A stretch of 64,000 nt of DNA from Ctena decussata. Its lineage: Eukaryota > Mollusca > Bivalvia > Lucinida > Lucinidae. Made by a program: the position numbers and the translations under genes. Numbering within the stretch: position 1 is the stretch's first letter; every line of letters starts with the position of its first letter. Shown here one piece after another: positions 1-10,382 of this stretch. Below the pieces are notes generated by a model. It was not told the origin of the DNA. It was given only the letters and a program-made list of their open reading frames with translations, and ran no database searches. The stretch covers positions 26,701,222-26,765,221 of the forward strand of contig OZ022514.1 of assembly GCA_963989385.1 (NCBI GenBank). The letters are read 5' to 3'.

Positions 1-161
1 CGTAAATCCTTTCACATGTCAAAAGGATCCATTCAATGAAGTTTGGAAATGTTTATAAAAGAATATAAACTGTAACAAAGAAATTATACAACATTCTAAA
101 TCTAAGGCCACTACTTTGGCAAGAAGCAGCATTCAGATAATGTCTTCAAATCTCTATAAAT

Positions 162-357
162 GAGCCACCACACGAGAAAACCAACAAAGTGACGTGTGCC
201 CAGCGAAGACTCAGAACAGCCTGGGCATTCGCCCAGTCTGATCAGAGTCTCCGCTTTGCCCTTTAAGGGTAGTTAAGGGTCTAAGCAAGCTCCAGGCAGA
301 CAGCTAAGTCTCGATCAGACCGGGCAGATCAGACTTGGTTTTGTCGTGTCAGGCTCA
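162..357. mobile_element. Foldback MITE, family A (TGAGCCGCGACACGAG ends)
   Basis: This copy has the family ends (TGAGCCAC... and ...GGCTCA) and the family interior, with CAGATC and TGATCAGA motifs on both arms. Nine copies of this roughly 200-240 bp near-palindrome lie in the window, which makes it the most abundant element here. No coding capacity is seen. The superfamily is not assigned. Confidence 0.75.
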
Positions 358-416
358 AATGTAGAGGTACACCTAGTCATATACAACTGCAAAGCAGTAC
401 AGACTTTATACAAAGC

Positions 417-422
417 TTTAAT
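417..422 (-). promoter_or_regulatory. Possible polyadenylation signal ATTAAA
   Basis: An ATTAAA hexamer on the minus strand lies about 340 bases past the stop codon of the small gene (stop at 764-766). No AATAAA is seen on that strand between the stop and the window edge, so this is the best candidate for the transcript end. It rests on a single hexamer. Confidence 0.3.
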
Positions 423-763
423 GCACATATTATACCATATTCTACATATGTGACCTTGACCTTTGGTCACCTGCAGCACTCAGGCAGCAAGAACATAGGC
501 GTAAACCTGGTTATAAAGGTCTCTTCAAGCATTTTGGAACTAAGCAAAAAGATACAAACTTAACACAAAACTTTAACACGAAATATTAACTGATCCAAAG
601 GACAGAAAAAAAACAACAAAAAACAAATGGATGTAGTGACAAAAACTGTATAAATGTGCCTTCCATGTTTTGTATACCATGGGTATAATGAAGCATTACA
701 AAATCTTGGCACAATGCAAAACTAATGCAGCCAATATTCATGTATGTGGTTACAAAAAGAAAC

Positions 764-3700
764 TTAAGAGGGTGACACAAGCTTTACCGGAGGTTGATTA
801 TCTCTTTTGTCCTGTAATTTCAAGAATGTAAAAAAAAATCAGTGTCTATTATAAACTAACATAAAGACCATTTCTCTGGCTTTTATAACAAACTCTATAT
901 ATTGGGAAATTTACAAGGAAAAATTCATATATGAAGAAACATCTATGTATGACATATGCAGTCACAAACTATAAATAAAATGCTTTATTTTATGGATGAC
1001 CCTCATAGAAAGAAAACAATATCCGTACCGGGTCCAGTAAAATAGATTATTAATTCTGTAAAATGCACATAACCAATAGTATAATATAGCAAAGTTGGCA
1101 TTATAGGAACTTCAGCCAGTTACCAGAACACTTTATAACAGTGAACTTTCTTGACTAATAACTGTTTCAAAGTATCTGGAAACTGGCTTGTTTTTATACC
1201 ATAATGAGATTTACCACAAACAAAAGACATTTAATATTGCAGGGTAAGTGCATTTAACAAAATCAAAATCAGCCTAAAAAACCCAGCTTATCAGTATTGA
1301 GACTATAATTTGCTTTCTCACCATTCAAATCACATGATCACCACACAGGTTGTCCATCTTGTTTTCTATTTGTGGGTGTTTGTTTATAGATGAAAATCTC
1401 TAATTATATGAATTATCATAAACATTCTAAGTCAGTGGACTCATACGAATGACCACACAGATTAGACCCAGATCAGACAAGCAGTTCTAATGTCTACTCA
1501 CACAGTATGTTTTTGTCAGTGTGGAACCCCCATCAGACTTTTGTAAGAACACATATACAGGATTCATGTATAATTCCCCTTGTTACTAAGAATTACTTAA
1601 GTAAAGCCGAGAGAATGTTACAATATGCATATAAGATCTACCCTTGAAGGCTTTCAAACTGCTTATCGAAGTTATTACTTTCTATTCATAAAAATGGTAT
1701 TTTGTGAAGATGTGCAAATATAAAACTCTAGCAAATAAAAGCTGTTTTAGATTTTATTGGTGTGTAAGAAACCTGTCCTTATGATATGTGGGTAAAGCGC
1801 CCTGTTTGTCTACCATTTTTTCAATGGGGGACAATTTTTGTGACTTTCTGTTTGACTTCTTAGAGGTTTTTAATATTTAATGGAAAATTATTTTTTTCAG
1901 ATGGAAAATATTCTTAAAGGATAGAATCTCATCCATGAGAAGCAATTTCTTAGCATTAAGACTTGACCCCTATTTAGAAGGGAAGCAAAAAAGAAAACAA
2001 CAGAGTCGCTTCCCCAAAAGTGTATCCTTTTACCTTGAAGCAAAAAAACAGACTCTCTGTCAGTATAAATTCTTTCCTTTAAGAGTAGACCCTTTTATAG
2101 CGGGGGCTGTTCAGTTATTAATCCTCTGTGTTGTTTCCCTTTGAAAATCTGGACCCAGTTGTTTAAAGCATTGTTAGCCTAACGACATCATTAAGAGGTC
2201 AACTTGTTAAGTGTTTTACAACTTTATAACCAATTACACTAATATTTTTTGTTGAAAAAATGTGAGAAGCTTTGGCATTGCTTCACACATTCTTTCAACA
2301 AAAAATATTGGTGCTTTTGATATTAAAGTTTGAAATTTTGACGTAAGCAGAGCTCTAGATAAGAGGGGTATTTGATGATGATTGAGGGATAATTTTTTTC
2401 ATTTCTCATTGAAACCACATATTGTGACCCTTCATCTGAACCGTCTCGTCGAGACGGTTTAGATGAGGGGTCACAACATAAGGTTATATGCAAAAGCAAC
2501 AAAAGTTATCCCTAATCATCATCAAATCCTCTTATCTAGAGATATGCGTATGGTTAACTAATGACATCATTAGTTTTGTACAACTGGGCCCTGGTGGAAA
2601 ACATGGTGGTGACTTCAGTCATATCAAAAAAGCTTACCGTCTCCATTTCCTCTTCCGTAATTCTGTCTGTGGGAGTTTTTGGAATATATTTCTTCCTATC
2701 ATCTTGCATCTTCAGAACAATGGCTATTTCTTCAGGGGACAGGGCATCTGACTCCGCCTCAGCAAGGGGGATAGGGGCCGCAGCCTGGTCTTCTACAGAT
2801 AACAGAAAGGTCAGGCCCCGAGGTTATAAAACTTGAGTACATTCTCGAACACAAAATAAAGCACACTGATTGGCTGCTTCCAAGCACATGCTCGGAACCA
2901 GCCAATCAGTGTGCTTTATTTTGATCTTGAGATTATTCTCAAATTTTATAACCTTGAACCCTGGGTAGTTAACACACCTGGCTAACTATGTTTTAAAGGA
3001 TGTTACGAAACGAAAAAGAGCTGTTATGAAACAAAAAAGAGTCATAGTTATCAAACGACCTGGTCAACAGGTCGTTTAGTAACTATGACTCTTTTTGGTT
3101 TTGTAACAGCTCTTTTTCATTTCATAACAGCCCTTGTATAAACATAGTTAACCGGGGGTGGTTAACAGAGCTCCCAATAAGGAAAGCACTTTATAATAAT
3201 TGTGGTTATATTTCCTCATTTTTCCATAAACACATACAGTAGAACTTCAAGGGCTGGAACAGACTTGGGATCATGACAATTATTTCCAGCCAAAGGTAGT
3301 TCTAGCCATCCAGGGCTAGTTTTTACATAGAGTAGTTTTTACATAGAGTAACCTCTAGTGGCCCAAGAATGAGTTCTAGCCAGACAGGATAAAAAGCCAT
3401 CAGGGTTCGAGCCATTGAAGTTCTATTGTATACCGGTATTGTGACTCCTTGAGGAATCTTTCAACAATGGATCCTGATCAGACTGTGTGGATGCCAGGCC
3501 TCATCGAATTATCACTGCACATGCTATTGTGTATTTTAGAGATTATCACAAGGTGTTTTGGTTACCTCCAAATTTATCATCCAGAGACACTGCTATCTCC
3601 CTGCTACCTGGAGGGATGAATGATAACAGTCAAAGGCTTGTAAAGCAGCAAAAACTCCATGACATTATAATTTGTTCCCCACATATTCAAGTCCACTGTT

Positions 3701-6700
3701 GTTGCTTTTTTTGTGTGTTTCACAACAAAGAAATGAAAATGAGCTGATGTTAGCTTACACATCACATTAACAATGTTCTCAATTCCATGCCTGAACTTAA
3801 TAACTGCTCTTGATTCAAAATACGTTGTTTCCCGTTATCACTTACACTGACTGGTTACCGTAATGACCCTAAATATTCGGACAGACAGGTCTGAGCAAAC
3901 ATTGTAGACCCAGATCAAACTGCTCCTAAAGGAGCAGTTTGATCAAGGTCTACAACGTTTGCAATTCACTAAGCATCATTTGGATGCATTAGTGAATGTA
4001 AAATCCATTAGAATTTTAGAACAATAATTGTCCAACTTTCGGTATCCGAAATTTTAGGGTCATTACGGTAGAGTAGATTTCAGTTTACCTTGAGGAACCT
4101 CAACATAGCCTCTAGTGGCAGCCTCATATGAAGGGGGTGGAGCCTCTGCCTCTTCTATGAAGGATGTCTCCGCAACAGGTCCCGCAGCAGCTCGGGGCAC
4201 CACTGAGGTAGTAAAAAAGATAAATATCTTAAAAGTCAAACACAGTCCACATTTTAATCTTAACTACAGACAAAGAGAGTATTTAAAGTAAATGGATACG
4301 CGTAAGTAATTAACTGCCATATTAACAAAAGGGGAACAACTTTTGTGACTTCCAGCATGCTTCAATGGACAAAGACGGTCTTTCAGAATGAGATCAACCC
4401 TAAAAGGAAAGAATTCACTCCCAGGGGAGCTATTATTTTTCACTCAGAGATAACTCCCATTGAGAAGGGAGACAAAAATAAAAAGTTACTTCCCCTGATA
4501 ATGGATCTATTCCCCTTAATGGTAAATGTAAATCTGGGGTAATGGTGCTATTTCCTCAAGAAATAAGTTTTCCTTTAATAGTCAAAAATTTTGTGAAAAT
4601 GCTTGAAAATAATCATCAAATACATGAACATGTATGTCTGAAATTGAGTGAGTGAGTTAACTCCGGTTTAACGTCCCATTAACAAAGAGGTCATATGGAG
4701 ACGGGACCTCGGTTTAAAGTCTCATCCGAAAGACCGGAGAAGCGGGGATTCGATCTTGCGATCCCTGGATTGGTAGTGCGGAGTGTTATCCACTACACTA
4801 CAAACGCTCCTGTCTGAAATTGAAAAAGAGTGGACTGTCATCCCTGCAAAGATAATATATTAGATATAACCACAAAACTGTAAATACAGTTGATTCTCAT
4901 TATCTCAAACACTGATATCTCAAAGTATCCTCATACATCAAAGAATATAGTTTGACATATTTTCTAGTTTTCTTTACATTCCAACTCCAGATATCTAAAT
5001 CTACTGATATCTCAAAGTAAATTTTCTGGGACCAGAAAATTTACTTTAGATATCAGTAGTTCGAGATGAACTTCGACCACTTTGACACTGGGACCAGAAA
5101 ATTTACTTAGGGATATCAGTAATTTGAGATGAGCATCCACTTTGAGATATTTAGAACTGACTGTATACAGACATACCATATTCTCTTTCAACATCAACAC
5201 TGGTGCCTTCATCTGAGGGATCTGACTCTGCTGGCAATGTAGCTGTGTTACCTGTAACATTGTTTTAGGTAATGAAGGACATACTTGTGTGTTTATTTAA
5301 GGAATGAATCAGAGCTCTAGATAAGAGGGCGTATTTGGTGATAATTAGGGATAATTTTTGTTAATTCTGCATAAAAACATATGTTGTGACCCCTTATCTG
5401 AACCGTCTCGACGATCTCGACGAGACGGTTCAGATGAGGGGTCACAACATATGGTTTCGATGAGAAATAAAAAAAATTATCCTTAATTATCATCAAATAC
5501 GCCCTCTTATCTAGAGCTCTGATGAATTTCATTTTTCTGAGGTTTATCGAAGTGTAAACTACATTGGGTCACGTGCAAAGTGAATGAACCCCGAAGGGGT
5601 TCATGTAAACTTTGCCAGTGGCCCAATGTAGTTTACACTTCGATAAACATCAGAAAAATTAAGTTCATTGCTTATATTTACATACGTTTCAATCAAATCT
5701 TTAATGAAAACTCTTATATAAGCACTAAAACTGAGGCAGTAAAGCATGTACATGCAGTTTTTGTGCTAACAGCAGAACGGCATGCATGACATCATGACAT
5801 TGCTGATGTCCAATCAGGTTGTAGAGAGACATTGTTTATTTTGACGTCATTGACGTCGCGTGTCTCAATGTAATTATTGGATTGTAAACTACATTACGTT
5901 CCAATGGTTTACTATAGGGCTTTTCAGTAAATACACCAAGAGTGTAAATATTTGGTTATAAGACGGGGTTTTCAATCTCTAGCGTAAACCCAAACATCTA
6001 AATCAGTCATATCAAATTTTGCTATGGGATGGGTTTTTCCCCCCTTCTAAAACAATGCCAACAAGAGGACCATGAGGCCCTGAATCACTCACCTGAACAA
6101 TTGGCAAGGTGGCTTTTACTTATCATGTCTGAAATTGTCAAAATATGAGTTTTGGGTCAAAAGTCAAAGAATGACCATGACCACTTGTACTCATAAATCT
6201 TCATGTACTCATTAAGACAACCATATATACCATTTTTAGGCCAAAATCTTCAAAACTTTCCATGAAATCTTATGTTCTAGCATTTTCCCATATTTGACCA
6301 TGCCGCAAAAAAGGTCAAGGTAAACCCAAGGTTACCATTTGAACAGTCTTGCTGGTACTCTAGTACTCCATGCTATTTACCAAGTTTCAAGGCCATAGGT
6401 GTATTGGTTCTAGAGAAGAAAAATATAAAAGATTTATACCATAAGTGGTAATGGCGGCCAAGTTGGTCATGTGACCTGGACCGTTTGAACAAATTTTCAT
6501 TCAATCAACCCCTGGAGGCTCTATATGAAATGTGTTCACAATTGGCCCTTTTGCTTTTGAGGAAATGGTTGAAAATGTCAAAATGAGCGATCTGAATCAA
6601 AGGTTAAAAATGACCTTGACCTCTTGTACTCATAATTCTTCATGAACTCATTAAGACAACTGTATACACCAATTTTTTAGGCCAAAATCTTCAAAACTTT

Positions 6701-9296
6701 CCATGAATCTTATCTTCTACCATTTTCCGATATTTGACCTTGCTGTAAAAGGTCAAGGTCAACACAAGGTCATAATTTGAACAATCTTGATAGTACTCAA
6801 GTACCCAATGCTACATACAAAGTCTCAAGGCCATCGGTCAATTGGTTCTGGAGAAGATTTTTAAAGGTATTTACCATATATGGGGGTGGCGACCATGTTG
6901 GTCATGTGTCCAGGACCGTTAGAAATTATTTTCATTCCCTCAACCCCTCGAGGCTCTATATGAAATTTGGTTTCAATTGGCCCAGTGGTTTTAGAGCAGA
7001 TTGTTTGAAATTGTCAAAATTTGAGATTTCTGGGTCAAAGGTCAAAGAATGACCTTGACCTCTTGTACTCATAAATCTTCATGTACTCATTAAGATGATT
7101 GTATATACCAATTTTTATACCAAAATCTTCAAAACTTACCATGAAATCTCATGTTCTAGCATTTCCGATATTTGACCTTGCCGTAAAAAAGGTCAAGGTC
7201 AACCCAGGGTCATAGTTTGAACAATCTTGATAGTACTTGATTACCCAATGCTACATACCAAGTTTCAAGGCCATAGGTCTACTGGTTCTGAAGAAGAAGA
7301 TTTTTAAAGGTTTTTTACCATATATGGGCGTGGTGGCCATGTTGGTCATGTGACCTGGACCGTATGAACAAATTTTCATTCCCTCAACCCCTGGAGGATC
7401 TATATGAAATTTGGTTACAATTGGCTTAGTTGTTTTTGAGGAGATTGTTTGATATTGTCAAAATATGAGAGTTCTGGGTCAAAGGTCAAAGAATGACCTT
7501 GACCTCTTGTACTCATAAATCTTCATGTACTCATTAAGATGACTGTATGTACCAATTTATAGGCCAAAATCTTCAACAGTTTCCAAGATATCTTATGTTG
7601 CAGCATTTTGCCATATAAAAGCATAAGGAAGCAAATTTGACCTTGCCGTAAAAAAGGTCAAGGTAAACCCAAGGTCATAATTTGAACAATCTTGGTAATA
7701 CTCGCATGCCCGATGCTACATACCAAGTTTCAAGGCCATCGGCCTATCGCTTCTGGAGAAGAAGATTTTTCTAGGTTTTTACCATATATGGGCGTGGCGG
7801 CCATGTTGGTCATGTGACCAGGACCGTTTGAACAACTTTTTGTTCCTAAGTTCCCTAGAGGCTGCATATGAAATTTGGTTATAATTGGCCCAGCCGTTTC
7901 AGAGGAGAAGTCGTTTGAAATTGTGGACGGACGACGGACGGACGACGACGGAGCCTTACCATCCTATAAGCTCCCCCGGAGCCGCTGGCTCAGGTGAGCT
8001 AAAAATCTAGATTTGTCTTATAAGATGGGTATAGATATTTTGGCATTGTTTTGTCAGGGAAAAAATATCCATCTTAAAATGAGAAATGTACTGTAACCAA
8101 AACAAGAAAAGTATGAATTAACAACTACATGAACTAAATTCATTGAACTTCTATCCCCAATCAAACTTGTTCTGATTTGAATGGAATGTGACATTGAAAC
8201 AGAGTTATGCCTTAAAGACTGCAGAGTTTAATCAGGAACAACAATTATGGTGATATACTGCTTAAAAAACGGTATTTCAGTGCAAAGTATATTGTGAAAA
8301 ACATATTTTTCAGAGAGACTGTTCTAATGAGGGGTCACAACATATGGTATTATGGAGAAATACTGAAACTTATCCCTAACTTATCCCTGTTACTCCATAT
8401 CTGCAGCACTGCTATTCCAATAACTGTCCCACATAAGTGGCAAAGTTTTCAAGTCTAATAAATTCTATCAAATACTGGGATGTCTCGAAAGTGATGATTG
8501 CTCACAAAACAAAACAGAAATAGTTCCAAAATCCATTTGGTAAAACAGCTAAAATAACTGAAATTTTATGCACTTATTGTTTTTTTAGGTATTAAAAAGC
8601 AGTCCAATCAGGGTCTAACACTTTTGGCATTGTATCTGCATCTTTTGGATGCATAATCAGATAATGAATTGTAAAATGGAAGTGTTCCAATGAAGGACAA
8701 TTATGGTAATTATCTACACTATGCATATACAAGGGCTGTTACTAAAAGAAAAAGAGCTGTCATAAAACGAAAAAGAGTCATAGTTACCAAACAACCTGAT
8801 GACCAGGTCATTTGGTAACTATGACTCTTTTTGCTTCTTAACAGCTCTTTTTCTTTCATAACAGCCAGTGTTCTCCCCAGAAATTTCAGAAGGCATGTTG
8901 TTTGTAACCTTAAAATTAGATTTTGACTTGTTGATCATTTTTTTAAATCTTTAAAATAACAACGCTTTGTCAAAATTAGCCTTAATTTACATTACTGATG
9001 ATCTATTGACGATCTTTTAATGCATTTAAAACACCTTAACTGGCTAAGAAAAATACAAGTAATAGCATTTTTATAAATTTTCATTGGAAATTAAGGCATG
9101 TTGCAAGGGTAATTTGAAAAGGAAGGCATGTTGCAAGCGACATGCCTTAATGGTCTAGGGTGACCCCTGATAACAGCCCTTAAAAACATAGTTAACCAGG
9201 TGTGATTTAAGGTGCCCCAAATTTTACAAGTTTTACAGTATCACAGTACATACCAAGATCAAACCCCTCCAGCCCAGCAGGCCTTTTGGTGCTCAT
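764..9296 (-). CDS. Small six-exon gene, 158-residue acidic PPxY protein of unknown function
   Basis: Exons on the minus strand: 9254-9296 (start; exon extends to 9314), 5177-5251, 4089-4202, 3566-3607, 2638-2792 and 764-811 (stop TAA). Every boundary has a GT donor and an AG acceptor, and all five junctions keep one frame (phases 1,1,1,1,0). The ATG at 9294-9296 is preceded in its exon by an in-frame TGA, which fixes the start. The predicted protein begins MSTKRPAGLEGFDL. It has an acidic, Ala/Pro-rich middle with PPPSYE at residues 61-66 (PPSY fits the PPxY class of WW-domain ligands). A likely helical, charged segment follows at about 109-143 (LSPEEIAIVLKMQDDRKKY, then KTPTDR). No signal peptide or membrane segment is visible. 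The last exon could instead splice at its internal GTAAAG donor (787) to an exon off the window. I do not recognise the family. Extra symmetric phase-1 exons in the introns are not excluded. Confidence 0.72.
812..2346. other. Intron of the small gene, mostly unique AT-rich sequence
   Basis: This is the last intron of the 158-residue gene. A weak possible extra in-frame exon on the minus strand lies near 1500-1535 (GTGAGT donor, poor acceptor). A copy of a dispersed repeat with the motif GACCCCTATTTAGAAGGGAAGC lies near 1930-2140; relatives occur at about 28.7, 49.3, 53.6 and 57.6 kb. Nothing else is recognised. Confidence 0.5.
2347..2543. mobile_element. Foldback MITE, family B (CAGAGCTCTAGATAAGAG ends)
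   Basis: Near-perfect palindrome with a centre of CCGTCTCGTCGAGACGG and arms containing GAGGGGTCACAACAT. Other copies are at 5310, 9353 and 56569, with a degraded half near 8300. It would form a hairpin of almost 100 bp in the gene's pre-mRNA. Confidence 0.8.
2812..2963. mobile_element. Foldback MITE, family C (CAGG...GAGGTTATAAAACTT ends)
   Basis: Inverted ends read CAGGCCCCGAGGTTATAAAA on the left and, reverse complemented, CAGGGTTCAAGGTTATAAAA on the right. The arms share AAAGCACACTGATTGGCTG. Copies recur at 19644, 28980 and 32425. The CAGG-type ends suggest hAT, but no clear 8-bp duplication is seen here. Confidence 0.75.
2968..3167. mobile_element. Foldback MITE, family D (GTTAAC...TAACTATGTT ends)
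   Basis: Palindrome of about 200 bp with arms carrying AAAAGAGTCATAGTTA and GAGCTGTTATGAAAC and a centre near CCTGGTCAACAGG. It lies 4 bp from the family C element. A second copy at 8731 is split by another transposon, which confirms the element's extent. Confidence 0.75.
3855..4070. mobile_element. MITE, family E (TACCGTAATGACCCTAAA ends)
   Basis: Inverted ends TACCGTAATGACCCTAAA and TTTAGGGTCATTACGGTA enclose a strong hairpin (CAAACTGCTCC/GGAGCAGTTTG) and a second short palindrome around ATGCATCTTTTGGATGCAT-like sequence. Related copies are near 8600, 16440, 38661 and 52590. Confidence 0.75.
4648..4810 (-). mobile_element. tRNA-derived SINE, family S2, with 13-bp target duplication
   Basis: Flanked by perfect TGTCTGAAATTGA repeats at 4635-4647 and 4811-4823. 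On the minus strand it starts with a tRNA-like head (GTAGTGTAGTGGATAACA, then GATCGAATCCCC as B box). It continues with GAGACTTTAAACCGAGGTCC and ends in a (GAGT)n-like tail. It is dead as a tRNA. Relatives lie at 62780 (plus) and 61912 (head only). Confidence 0.85.
4882..5168. mobile_element. Tigger/pogo-like MITE, family T (TACAGTCAACTCTCGATATC ends)
   Basis: Ends TACAGTTGATTCTC and ...ACTGACTGTA are flanked by TA, as expected for Tc1/pogo elements. The interior repeats ATATCTCAAAGTAAATTTTC and its complement. It sits 8 bp from the 5' splice site of exon 5177-5251. Other copies are at 38404, 46318 and 47412. The pogo assignment is by resemblance of the ends. Confidence 0.65.
5310..5521. mobile_element. 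Foldback MITE, family B
   Basis: Well preserved copy with ends CAGAGCTCTAGATAAGAG and its complement, flanked by ATGAAT on both sides (apparent 6-bp duplication). It abuts the next foldback element. Confidence 0.8.
5531..5661. mobile_element. Foldback MITE, family F (core TGAACCCCGAAGGGGTTCA)
   Basis: Arms TTATCGAAGTGTAAACTACA and complement surround the core. A second copy, at 17171, has the same architecture with diverged arms. No coding capacity. Confidence 0.75.
6060..8005. repeat. Element with ~440-bp internal tandem repeats and CTCACCTGA/TCAGGTGAG ends
   Basis: A unit containing GACCTTGACCTCTTGTACTC and CATGTTGGTCATGTGACC recurs at about 6.17, 6.61, 7.05 and 7.49 kb (period about 440 bp, imperfect), with a partial fifth unit. 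The left end reads TGAATCACTCACCTGA. The right end is a run of GACGGACGACGG followed by GCTGGCTCAGGTGAGCTAAA. A shorter relative with the same ends is at 42928. No coding frame is seen. It lies in the first coding intron of the small gene. Confidence 0.7.
8300..8405. mobile_element. Degraded half of a family B foldback MITE
   Basis: Contains GAGGGGTCACAACATATGG followed by family B arm sequence, but the left arm is missing apart from GAGACTGTT. A fragment of family E follows near 8595-8715. Confidence 0.55.
8731..9204. mobile_element. Foldback MITE, family D, split by a hAT-type insertion
   Basis: The left part (8731-8865) and right part (9170-9204) together match the family D copy at 2968-3167. 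The join is an ATAACAGC duplication. It gives a natural before/after comparison for the insertion at 8866. Confidence 0.8.
8866..9169. mobile_element. hAT-type non-autonomous element, 304 bp, with 8-bp target duplication
   Basis: Left end CAGTGTTCTCCCCAG; right end, reverse complemented, CAGGGGTCACCCTAG (11 of 15 match). Perfect 8-bp ATAACAGC duplication at 8858-8865 and 9170-9177. The length of the duplication and the CAG ends are hAT hallmarks. The interior repeats AAGGCATGTTGCAAG near its right end. No transposase frame. Confidence 0.85.
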
Positions 9297-9352
9297 CTTC
9301 CTGTTCAATCAAACCTGAAAAAATACTGCAAACATCTAGACAAGATGGTACA

Positions 9353-9555
9353 CAGAGCTCTAGATAAGAGGGAGTATTTGGTGATAATTACGGATAATTT
9401 TTGTGAATTCTGCATAAAAACATAAGTTGTGACCCCTCATCTGAACCGTCTCGACGAGACAGTTCAGATGAGGGGTCACAACATATGGTTTCGATGAGAA
9501 ATAAAAAAAATTATCCTTAATTATCGTCAAATATGCCCTCTTATCTACAGCTCTG
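9353..9555. mobile_element. Foldback MITE, family B
   Basis: Full copy with both CAGAGCTCTAGATAAG-type ends and a CCGTCTCGACGAGACAG-like centre. It lies 38 bp upstream of the acceptor-bearing exon (9254-9314) of the small minus-strand gene. Confidence 0.8.
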
Positions 9556-10357
9556 GCACATCTCCTTAGTAAACAGGGTGTCCTTCAAAACAATTGTTCT
9601 GTGATGCTAATGTATTGGGACATCCTAAAACCATTAATATTCCATTTGTCCCAAATGGAAAATTTTGTTTAAGGTGTCCCTCAGTTCACAGGACTTTGAC
9701 GATGCATCCATGGAACCAAAACAAAAGTTTCTGAGGCTTAACATACATTAATATATAATAGAAGAAAGGAATTCAACGCAGAAAGTTGTTTGGGAGACCT
9801 GCTGGTGCGCTTACAGGCATTTTTGTGGCGCGTATTGTGCTACAGATACCAACCTTGCTTGAGATGTGTAGAAAAACTTTAAATCCTCAAAGGGGTACGG
9901 GTTCTTTTCACTCAAAATGTGCCAGTCTTTTTTCATGACGTTAATTCAATTCTGTATTGTTTTGGAGAACCATCATATGACTTCATCGAATCCAACTTGG
10001 AGCAGTTTCGGTTTGACAACTTGAGTAACTGTTACTGACTGAACAGCACGAGTAACCTAAATATGCACAGGAATTTCGCTAAGGACTGAATGACTGGTGC
10101 TCCACAGGACCAACTTATCCACAATTTAAGTGGTCCTCCCAATGTTTCAGCTATTCTTTGTTATCATGTGTTTTCATTTAATTTCAAAATCAGTTGCTCT
10201 GCAAGACAAGCTACCAAAGACATCAACTGGTCATGCCCATAATTCACTGGTCCAGGACCAACGGACTTATGGTTAATAACCCCCCCGTATGCATGCGCAC
10301 ATATTTGCGTTTACTCAACTACCGTAACCCCCACCTAACCCTGGGTACCCTGGAATA
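9556..10357. other. Presumed 5' noncoding region or first intron of the small gene
   Basis: No repeat family or coding frame is recognised. Because exon 9254-9314 starts with a clear acceptor (TTTTTTCAG), a noncoding exon must lie upstream, plausibly within this stretch. I cannot choose its donor. Confidence 0.4.
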
Positions 10358-10382
10358 AAGATGGCGGAAAGTGAACTTCCGC
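10358..10382. promoter_or_regulatory. Promoter-like YY1 and ETS motif cluster
   Basis: AAAGATGGCGG (YY1-like) is followed by GTGAACTTCCGC (ETS-like on the other strand). This pairing is common at start sites of TATA-less metazoan genes. It lies about 1 kb upstream of the small gene's ATG exon in the right orientation to serve it. The plus-strand ATG inside it opens only a short frame ending in a T-run, so I read it as a regulatory site. Confidence 0.4.

Noticed and set aside
70..137. Acceptor-like site on the minus strand that could extend the small gene
   Set aside because: The downstream frame (FIFFYKHFQTSLNGSF, stop) looks random, and the stop at 764 with a later ATTAAA gives a simpler end.
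1496..1535. Extra in-frame exon of the small gene
   Set aside because: Good GTGAGT donor, but the acceptor lacks a pyrimidine tract and the 12-codon insert is unsupported. Mentioned only in the intron note.
6777..7052. Short open frame in the 440-bp tandem array
   Set aside because: Neighbouring units do not keep it open, so it is not conserved among copies.
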